The notes below the pieces were generated by a model that was given only the letters and a program-made list of their open reading frames with translations, was not told where the DNA came from and made no database searches. Positions 55,358 to 60,980 of a stretch of DNA of 60,980 nt are shown in pieces (position 1 is the stretch's first letter; each line of letters opens with the position of its first letter). Made by a program: the position numbers and the translations under genes. Source of the DNA: Betaproteobacteria bacterium (GTDB lineage: Bacteria > Pseudomonadota > Gammaproteobacteria > Burkholderiales > Rhodocyclaceae); the NCBI GenBank assembly GCA_016208425.1, contig JACQYA010000183.1:1-60980 (forward strand), written 5' to 3'.

Positions 55358-56581
55358 TCAGTAAAGTAAGAACTCCCGTCGCGCATCCTCCCAGGCAAGC
55401 TCGTCCGGGCGCGTCAAGGCATCCAGGTCGCCGGGGGTCGCCGCCGGATCGTCCACCCATTCGCGCAGCGCAGGGCCGCCGTTGATGAGGTCGATGGCCG
55501 GCCTGCCGCGCTCGTATTCGTAGGCGAAATCCCGCCAGATCGGGTAGTCCGGCCGGAGCCGGCGCAGCGCCTTGAAGGCCAGGCTTTGCAGGCGCCACGG
55601 GCGGAAGCCCGCGTGCACGTAACCGCCGTCTTCGACATGGATCTGGACGCCGTTGCAGAGCTTCCCCGCGTGTTTGTGGAAGGTCGGCTCAAACCAGCAA
55701 TCGCGCAGGCGACAGCCGGCCAGCCAGTGCGGTGCCAGCGCGCGCATTTCGGCGATCAGCGCGCGCGCGCAGATGTCCGGGGCGCCGAAGAGTTCGAGCG
55801 GGCGTGTCGTTCCCCTTCCTTCCGACAGCGTGCTTCCTTCCAGCATTACCGACCCCGGGTAACAGCGCGCCATCGACAGATTGGGCGCGTTCGGGCTGGG
55901 GTTGATCCAGTTGCGCTCGCCCAGCGGCCAGCCGTAGCCCGGCGCGGCGTCGGGCTGCCAGCCGAGCATGGCGACGACCGCACAGTCGAGGTCCAGCGCC
56001 AGATCGGCGACGAACCAGCGCGCCAGCTCGCCCATCGTCAGGCCGTGGCGCATGGGCAGCGCGCCGGCGCCGACGAAACTCTCCCAGCCGGCGTGCAGAA
56101 CAAGACCTTCCACCGGCCGCCCGATCGGGTTGGGGCGGTCGAGAACCCACACCGCCTTGCCGTGCCCGGCCGCCGCCTCCAGCATATAGCGCAGGGTGGT
56201 GATGAAGGTGTAGATGCGGCAACCCAGATCCTGCAAGTCGATCAACAGCACGTCGAAGGAATCCATCATCTCCGGCGTCGGACGGCGAACTTCGCCGTAC
56301 AGGCTGAAGACCGGGATGCCGTGTACGGGATCGAAAAAATCCGGCGACTCGACCATATTGTCCTGCTTGTCGCCGCGCAGGCCGTGCTGGGGGCCGAAAG
56401 CGGCGGCCAGTCTCAGATCGGGCAAGGCGGCCAGCGCGTCCAGCGCGTGCGCCAGGTCGTGGCCGACCGAGGCCGGGTGAGCGAGCAAAGCGACGCGCTT
56501 GCCGGCGAGCGGCTTGCGCAGCCCGCGATCTTCCAGCAGGCGATCCAGCCCAAACTTCGTCGGAGGCATCTTGTGGCTCAT
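55358..56581 (-). CDS. DUF1343 family protein (NamZ-like N-acetylmuramidase)
   Basis: The 407-residue protein has family blocks FGPQHGLRGDKQDNMVE, GIPVFSLYGE, FDVLLIDLQDLGCRIYTFI, WVLDRPNPIGRP and SEGRGTTRPLELFG. Characterised DUF1343 members are exo-beta-N-acetylmuramidases used in cell-wall recycling. No signal peptide is seen, so it may act in the cytoplasm. ATG 56581 is chosen; upstream codons overlap the next gene and lack similarity. Confidence 0.9.
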   Translation of the reverse strand: MSHKMPPTKFGLDRLLEDRGLRKPLAGKRVALLAHPASVGHDLAHALDALAALPDLRLAAAFGPQHGLRGDKQDNMVESPDFFDPVHGIPVFSLYGEVRRPTPEMMDSFDVLLIDLQDLGCRIYTFITTLRYMLEAAAGHGKAVWVLDRPNPIGRPVEGLVLHAGWESFVGAGALPMRHGLTMGELARWFVADLALDLDCAVVAMLGWQPDAAPGYGWPLGERNWINPSPNAPNLSMARCYPGSVMLEGSTLSEGRGTTRPLELFGAPDICARALIAEMRALAPHWLAGCRLRDCWFEPTFHKHAGKLCNGVQIHVEDGGYVHAGFRPWRLQSLAFKALRRLRPDYPIWRDFAYEYERGRPAIDLINGGPALREWVDDPAATPGDLDALTRPDELAWEDARREFLLY

Positions 56582-56589
56582 AGCGGGAA

Positions 56590-57153
56590 CTAACGGGTTT
56601 TCGGGAGGGCGGGCAGTTCGAGAACAAACGTCTCCCGGACGTGGAAGTCCGGCGCGCGCGCCGGATCGCCGCCCGGGTGGTGCAAAGCCCAGTAACTCAG
56701 CCGCCCGTCCGGGGTTTCGACCACGGCAGACAGCCCGACCGGGCAAGCGCCGGTTCTCGCGGCCGCCGGCAGATCTGCGCATGAAACAAGCGCATCGAGC
56801 GCCAGGCCGCCGGCGGAGCGGCCAACCGCGATTTTGGGCGCACCAACCGGGTCTGCCGAAAAATCGCGTCGCCGGTAATCGGAAAACGCATAGGCCGCCC
56901 ACTGGCCGGACGGCGAGAAGTTGAACTCCAGGTAGGCCGTTTCGTCGGGGACGCCGACAAACGCCTCAAAACAACAGTGCCGCCACAGGCCGTCCACGCG
57001 ATCGCCCCCGGCCGCCGGGGGAACAGACAAGCGTTCGAGGTCGCCGAAGAGCCGGAAGCGAAAAGACAGGCCGCCGCCCTCCCCGCGCAAAGCGTCCGCT
57101 TCGATGGCGTGCACGGCGGGGGCGGGCGTACCGGGATGGCAAACCAAAGGCAA
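56590..57153 (-). CDS. DOMON-like domain protein
   Basis: The 187-residue beta-rich protein contains GLWRHCCFEAFVGVPDETAYLEFNF, SGQWAAYAFSDYR and SYWALHHPGGDPARAPDFH. These match a family of DOMON-like proteins that sits near DUF1343 genes in betaproteobacteria. A ligand such as a sugar or haem is possible but unproven. It has no signal peptide. The gene precedes the DUF1343 gene by eight bases and is probably co-transcribed. Confidence 0.8.
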   Translation of the reverse strand: MPLVCHPGTPAPAVHAIEADALRGEGGGLSFRFRLFGDLERLSVPPAAGGDRVDGLWRHCCFEAFVGVPDETAYLEFNFSPSGQWAAYAFSDYRRRDFSADPVGAPKIAVGRSAGGLALDALVSCADLPAAARTGACPVGLSAVVETPDGRLSYWALHHPGGDPARAPDFHVRETFVLELPALPKTR

Positions 57154-57201
57154 GATAAGCTCCCGGCTATTCCGGTGTCCGGCGGACGTTCCGGCGAGTT
57201 C

Positions 57202-57780
57202 TCACATCGAATCGGGATGGCTCTTCCGGAGAATCGCCCCGGCGACCTCGCGGGCGATCGCATCGACCCCCGGCAGTTGGTGCGGCCGATATACGATCAG
57301 CGGAATCTCCAGCTTCTCCAGCGCCAGCCGCTTGGATTCGGCACCCTTCCGCCTTTCCGGCTCCTCGTCGGTCGGCCAGATCAGGTCGACGGCGGCGACG
57401 ATGGTGAAATCGTCGCGGCACACCAGAAAGTTGACGCAGCGGCCGATCAGGTCGTGAATTTCCTCGACCGCGTGGTGCCCGCGCAGTTGCACCAACTGCA
57501 CGATGCCCACCTGGCAGAAAACGCTCATGTTCGGCATCGCATCGACCAGGCGATGATAAAGCGCCTGCTCGGAGGTGTTGAGCAGCCGGTACTGGCTCCT
57601 GCGCGAAGATTCGAGGAAGCGGGTCTCCGGTTCGCCAAAGCCGACACCCTTTGCCGGCGCGGCAGTGTTGCCGACGACGCGCCGGGCGCTTGCGTGCTTC
57701 CGGATCTTTATCGCGACAAACGCGATGGCAACCAGAATCGCAATCGCCAACAGAGCCAGAAAGAAATAGGCGTCTCTCAT
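57202..57780 (-). CDS. DUF2726 domain protein, membrane-anchored
   Basis: The 192-residue protein has one N-terminal membrane segment (YFFLALLAIAILVAIAFVAI). A DUF2726 domain follows: LLNTSEQALYHRLVDAMPNMSVFCQVGIVQLV, CVNFLVCRDDFTIVAAVDL, and LALEKLEIPLIVYRP. The fold is related to PD-(D/E)xK nucleases; the usual acidic residue before FxxC is Asn here, so activity is doubtful. Function is unknown. It is upstream of the DOMON-like gene on the same strand. Confidence 0.75.
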   Translation of the reverse strand: MRDAYFFLALLAIAILVAIAFVAIKIRKHASARRVVGNTAAPAKGVGFGEPETRFLESSRRSQYRLLNTSEQALYHRLVDAMPNMSVFCQVGIVQLVQLRGHHAVEEIHDLIGRCVNFLVCRDDFTIVAAVDLIWPTDEEPERRKGAESKRLALEKLEIPLIVYRPHQLPGVDAIAREVAGAILRKSHPDSM

Positions 57781-58124
57781 GGTTCAACCCGGAAACCGCA
57801 GCCGAAAGCCCCCGGCAGGTAAGGGATCGGAATTCGCCAAAACACGGTATTCATGCGCGCTTTCAAGGATAAAGGAGCGGCCGCTGCCGGCTTCCGAGCG
57901 CAAACCGACACAGAACCAAGGCGCCAATCTTCGCACGAAACCGGATCGCGCAAAAGCCCGTAGCCACGGGGCAAGACAATGGCCCGATTGTTGCTGCCGT
58001 CAATTGACGGCGAATTTCTGTCCGCTTTGCCGGGGAACGTCATTCCGGCCTTCGCCGGCACGACGACAACGAGTCGCGGGAAGATCGGCCGCCAGGAATG
58101 GCGTCGCGGCGCCGGCGCGTGGCG
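57781..58124. other. Gene-free stretch with a half repeat
   Basis: These 344 bases between two minus-strand genes hold no convincing gene. At 58037-58052 the sequence CGTCATTCCGGCCTTC resembles the GTCATTCC palindromic element at 11668-11698, with a partial inverted arm. The promoter of the DUF2726 gene is presumably nearby. Confidence 0.5.
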
Positions 58125-59213
58125 CTACAGACGGCGCCCGAGCTGCATCAGGTAAGGCAGCGCCAAAAAAGGCCAAAGGCTGGCCGTCAGGCGGGTCAGC
58201 CCGTTGAAGTTGAGGAAGTGCCCCTGTTGCCAGTTCGCCAGGGCCGCCGTCGAATACGGGTTGGGCGGCGCCAGGTTGACCAGCACGGTGCCGGCCATCA
58301 ACGCCAGGCCGCCCAGCGCCAGCCGGGGCAAGGGGGGGAGCAGCAGGGTCAGAGCCAGGATCGCACCGCCTATCGTCAGCCCCAGGACGGCGCCCGGCGT
58401 GAGCCAGGCGAAGGCGTCGTGCGGCGTTACCAGGATCGCGGCGGCCAGCGTGCGAACGGTGAGCGCCAGCGCGAAAAACAGTGCCAGCACGGCGGCCGGG
58501 GACGCCCTTTCGGTCAACAGCGTGCGCGCGATCAGGCCGATGGCAACTGCGTTGCAGACGATGATCGCGGTCTCGATGACAAAGAACGACGGTGCGGCGT
58601 AGGGCACCGCCGGGGTCAGTCCCAGCAGGTGGCGCAAATCGCCGGCGCCGAAGAGCAGCGTTTCGGGAGAAAGCTGGGTCAGCAGCCACAAGCCGAGCAG
58701 AACCAGCCCCAGCTCGGCATACGGCAACGGGTTCAGCAGGCGGTACTGCAGCGATCCGATGCGGCCGAAGAAGCGCTCGCCGCGCCAGGCGCTAACGAGC
58801 GCGCCGGTGGCGGCGCCGGCGGTGTTGCAGGCGAGATCGACATTCGACGGAACGCGCGCCGGCAACCAGGTCTGCAAGCTCTCCAGACAAAAAGCGATCA
58901 GCCCGGCCAGCAGGGTGGCGGCGAAAGCGGCAGCCAACCGGCCGCGGGCCGACGATCCGCGCATCGCCAGCGCGAAGAGAAAACCCAGCGGCTGATAGGC
59001 CGCGATATTGACGAGAAGATCAAAAACCGTCCAGTAGCGGGGCCACGCCGCATCGAGAAAGGTAAAAGGTGAAAGCCCGAGGTCGCGCCAGCCGGAAAAA
59101 GGGTGCAGGCTGGCGTAGACCACCAGGCCGGTATAGGCCAGAGCCAGATAGCGCGGCAGCGAGGTCGGAGCGGCGTCGGCCTCGGCAGCGGTGTCCGTCC
59201 AGAGCGGCTGCAT
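58125..59213 (-). CDS. VanZ family membrane protein
   Basis: The 362-residue protein has about nine membrane segments. The first ~140 residues match VanZ: YASLHPFSGW, FDLLVNIAAYQPLGFLFAL, and CLESLQTWLPARVPSNVDLACNTAGAATGAL. VanZ relatives confer mild teicoplanin resistance in Gram-positives, but the role in Gram-negatives is unknown. The C-terminal 200 residues are extra hydrophobic sequence common in betaproteobacterial members. Confidence 0.85.
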   Translation of the reverse strand: MQPLWTDTAAEADAAPTSLPRYLALAYTGLVVYASLHPFSGWRDLGLSPFTFLDAAWPRYWTVFDLLVNIAAYQPLGFLFALAMRGSSARGRLAAAFAATLLAGLIAFCLESLQTWLPARVPSNVDLACNTAGAATGALVSAWRGERFFGRIGSLQYRLLNPLPYAELGLVLLGLWLLTQLSPETLLFGAGDLRHLLGLTPAVPYAAPSFFVIETAIIVCNAVAIGLIARTLLTERASPAAVLALFFALALTVRTLAAAILVTPHDAFAWLTPGAVLGLTIGGAILALTLLLPPLPRLALGGLALMAGTVLVNLAPPNPYSTAALANWQQGHFLNFNGLTRLTASLWPFLALPYLMQLGRRL

Positions 59214-59228
59214 CGCGATTCCAGGTTT

Positions 59229-59555
59229 TCAGATCAGACCGCCGCCGTCGTCGAGCAGGTTGACGCTGTTCTTGAGCTGGCTGCGCAGGCCCTTGCGCGC
59301 CATCAGCTTTTGCCGCGCCTGTTCCGGCAGGTCGGTGATGATGAGAACGTTCTTTTGAATCAGGGTGTCCACCAAGTCTTCCAGCACCCGGATCAACTCG
59401 ACATCCAGTTCCTGAAACCGCTGGTTGTCGGCCGGGTTACCCAGAAAACGGGCGACCTCCGGGCTGCCCGGGGGCAGGAACTCGTCGCCTCCGGGTTCGG
59501 GGTTTTTCAGCAAGGCGACAATCTGCCTCGCGCTGTCGCGCTTTACGTAGGGCAT
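59229..59555 (-). CDS. Small conserved hypothetical protein
   Basis: The 108-residue protein starts MPYVKRDSARQIVALL and has DEFLPPGSPEVARFLG, ELDVELIRVLEDLVDTLIQKNVLIITDLP and KLMARKGLRSQL. I recognise it as a family found in Rhodocyclales that databases sometimes mislabel as tryptophan synthase beta; it has no similarity to that enzyme. It looks cytoplasmic and partly helical. Function is unknown. ATG 59555 is chosen because upstream codons are outside the family. It lies 15 bases upstream of the VanZ gene. Confidence 0.7.
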   Translation of the reverse strand: MPYVKRDSARQIVALLKNPEPGGDEFLPPGSPEVARFLGNPADNQRFQELDVELIRVLEDLVDTLIQKNVLIITDLPEQARQKLMARKGLRSQLKNSVNLLDDGGGLI

Positions 59556-59904
59556 GACGAGTCCTGGGGGAGGTGGGCAAGTGTCCGAATCATGCGTCAC
59601 ATCTGCGGTTTTTTCCAGTACGTGCACCTTGTTCGGCAGCGCGGCCGGCCCGCGCGGCGCTTGAGGGACGGTGATCACCTTGCGGGCCGAAACACCCCGC
59701 CCATACATTTCGGCCAAGGCAATATCGGGGGCTCCGCCCGGCGGCGCGTTCTCGGGGCCGGGCATCGAGAAGACGGTTGCGCCCGGTCCGGCCCGCCTCG
59801 TTAACCGGGATGCGCGGCGCTTCGCCGGCGCCATCCAGGCCGTTGTTCAGCAGGGTCGCAAAAGCGGCCTCCAGAGGGCATGAATTTACAGAAAGGATTT
59901 TGCA
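59556..59904. other. Degenerate stretch between hypothetical gene and cusS remnant
   Basis: Minus-strand frames run through these 349 bases without a convincing start or family match. A short piece near 59800-59870 (reads ATLLNNGLDGAGEAP in one frame) faintly resembles a histidine-kinase N-box, and another frame holds GAPDIALAEMYGRGVSARKV. This may be decayed coding sequence. I cannot assign it. Confidence 0.35.
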
Positions 59905-60637
59905 CTAACGACCGCTGCCGGTCAGCGAGAGACGCAGCGCCTTTTCTTCGGCCAGCGCATCAAAAAAATCGAACAGCTTTCCGACCTCTTGGGCCAGGTC
60001 GGCCGCTTCGCGCTGGGGGACGATCCGTCCGTTATCGGCCTGAGCCAGGAACAGCACGTTGCCGATCATGCGCGCCAGGCGTTCGTACTCTTCGATATTG
60101 GACGCCAGCACCTACAGCCACAGCGTGCGTTGGAATGCCGCCATGAAGTGCTCGTGGTGCGTGGTGTCCGCAGCCACAGCGACCAGCAACGGCGGCAAGC
60201 CGGCGACGGCCGACGGCAACAGGGCGGCGATTCCGCGCTGCGGTTGCCCGCCCCGCGTTTCATCCCGTTGCCGGCTTTGTGGGTGAGGGGGCTTGTCAGC
60301 GATCCGCGCGCGAGCAAGGAAGGCGGAAAACGGGTATCGGCGCTGGCGAGCAGCGTTCGATCATCAGATCCGCGCACCAGCAGGGTAAGCCCGTGATGAC
60401 CGACCAACGAATCGCCGAGCTGCGCGGCCAAGGCATCGAGATCGGCGGGAACCCGCGCTTCTCGAGCAAGTGGCTGACCAGATGCAGCTAGCCGTTCATC
60501 TGCTCCATGTCCTGTTCGACGAAGTGTTGCTCGACCGCCTGACCAATCAGCCAACCGAGCATCAGCAGCACCGCCGTCGATGCGCCGGCAAATAACAGCG
60601 TCAGGCGAAAGGTGATGGACTTGTGGTGGGGTGTCAT
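59905..60637 (-). pseudogene. cusS: Decayed heavy-metal sensor histidine kinase (CusS-like)
   Basis: From 60637 the minus strand reads MTPHHKSITFRLTLLFAGAS with a membrane segment and EQHFVEQDMEQMNG, then a stop. Further parts continue in other frames: LGDSLVGHHGLTLLVRG (sensor loop), AVAADTTHHEHFMAAFQRTLWL followed by a TAG, then ASNIEEYERLARMIGNVLFLAQADNG and LFDFFDALAEEKALRLSL to 59905. The HAMP/H-box region and the ATP-binding domain are missing. Order and motifs match CusS/CopS copper-silver sensors. It is divergent from the TolC-family gene, whose promoter has a metal-regulator box. Confidence 0.8.
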
Positions 60638-60718
60638 CCCGTTATTCCGTCCGATCCGGTTCTTTGCCCCGGCGACTGGGCACCGATTCTGCGCTTTCGG
60701 AAACGGGGCTGGTCAAAG

Positions 60719-60734
60719 ATTACGAACATGTAAT
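60719..60734. promoter_or_regulatory. CusR/CopR-like operator
   Basis: ATTACGAACATGTAAT is an inverted repeat (ATTAC-N6-GTAAT) of the kind bound by CusR/CopR response regulators. It sits between the cusS remnant and the TolC-family gene, 72 bases before the latter's ATG, where copper- or silver-responsive activation would be expected. Confidence 0.6.
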
Positions 60735-60805
60735 TCCGGCGTCAGCTTGCGGAAGGGAAGAAGCCTGCAAAATGTGAAGCATACGTCGTGGAAGCAAAAT
60801 CTGCC

Positions 60806-60980
60806 ATGAAGCCGATTACACCGATTACACCGATTACACCGATTACACCGATTACACCGATTAAGCCGTTTAGCATCACGCTGGTTCTCGCCCTGCTGCC
60901 GGTGGCGGCCGCGTTTGCCCAGGGCACCGCCAGCGTCGGGGCATCGGGGCTGGCCTTTGCCTTGGAGCAGGCTTGGCGGC
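60806..60980 (+). CDS. TolC-family outer membrane protein, N-terminal fragment (CusC/CzcC-like)
   Basis: The window ends 58 codons into this gene. The start is MKPITPITPITPIT, encoded by a tandem 9-base repeat. A signal peptide (FSITLVLALLPVAAAFA) follows and then GLAFALEQAWR, a typical start of an outer-membrane efflux channel. With the CusS remnant and the CusR-like box it is probably the outer-membrane part of a metal efflux pump. The identity rests on few residues and context. Confidence 0.6.
   Translation, partial: MKPITPITPITPITPITPIKPFSITLVLALLPVAAAFAQGTASVGASGLAFALEQAWR

Noticed and set aside
1-60980. CRISPR arrays, rRNA or tRNA genes
   Set aside because: No repeat-spacer pattern and no recognisable tRNA or rRNA segment was found on either strand by reading.

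Overview
The window is GC-rich, densely coded and clearly bacterial. Gene content and order point to a betaproteobacterium, most likely of the Rhodocyclales. The dnaN-dnaA / rpmH-rnpA-yidD-yidC-mnmE block, the divergent LysM-dprA-smg-topB and def-fmt-htpX-rsmB-DUF4390-ntrYX-trkAH clusters, and hemE-priA are arrangements I associate with that group. The order-level call is inference from memory of synteny. No rRNA, tRNA or CRISPR array was recognised.

Layout. (1) 1-6.9 kb: replication-origin neighbourhood, with dnaN and dnaA on the minus strand, an AT-rich dnaA-dnaN spacer carrying DnaA boxes, then ribosomal protein L34, RNase P protein, YidD, YidC and MnmE on the plus strand. mnmE lacks a normal start codon; an ACG codon fits best. 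(2) 6.9-9.5 kb: accessory segment bounded by two copies of an 11-base sequence (one base different) that matches the core of the 3-prime end of mnmE, the attachment site used by SGI1-type islands. It holds a truncated gene, an HsdM gene that has lost its SAM-binding region, and a HEPN-MNT pair, with no integrase. (3) 9.5-15.1 kb: a TSUP permease and a branched-chain amino acid (liv) ABC operon with a fused LivM-LivG and a broken livF. (4) 15.2-31.2 kb: housekeeping genes for topoisomerase III, DprA, deformylase, formyltransferase, HtpX, RsmB and NtrYX. A perfect parS site lies at 23775-23790. (5) 31.2-42.6 kb: potassium uptake (trkAH), hemE, a DnaA-box-rich spacer, priA, an MFS gene containing a second parS-like site, a ROK kinase, murB and a response regulator. 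(6) 42.7-49.1 kb: metH preceded by a SAM-II-like riboswitch with promoter and terminator, a cytochrome c and ilvD. (7) 49.3-54 kb: accessory cassette with an antitoxin gene, a broken PIN toxin and a Type III-like restriction-modification pair, inserted between ilvD and lgt. (8) 54-61 kb: lgt, a VOC protein, a NamZ-like DUF1343 protein, several poorly known proteins, a decayed metal-sensor kinase gene, and the start of a TolC-family gene behind a CusR/CopR-like operator.

The strongest second-look items are the SAM-II-like leader of metH, the mnmE-attached island remnant, the two parS sites with two separate DnaA-box clusters, the ACG start of mnmE, and the internally deleted livF and hsdM genes. 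All functional calls come from reading translated sequence; no database search was run.
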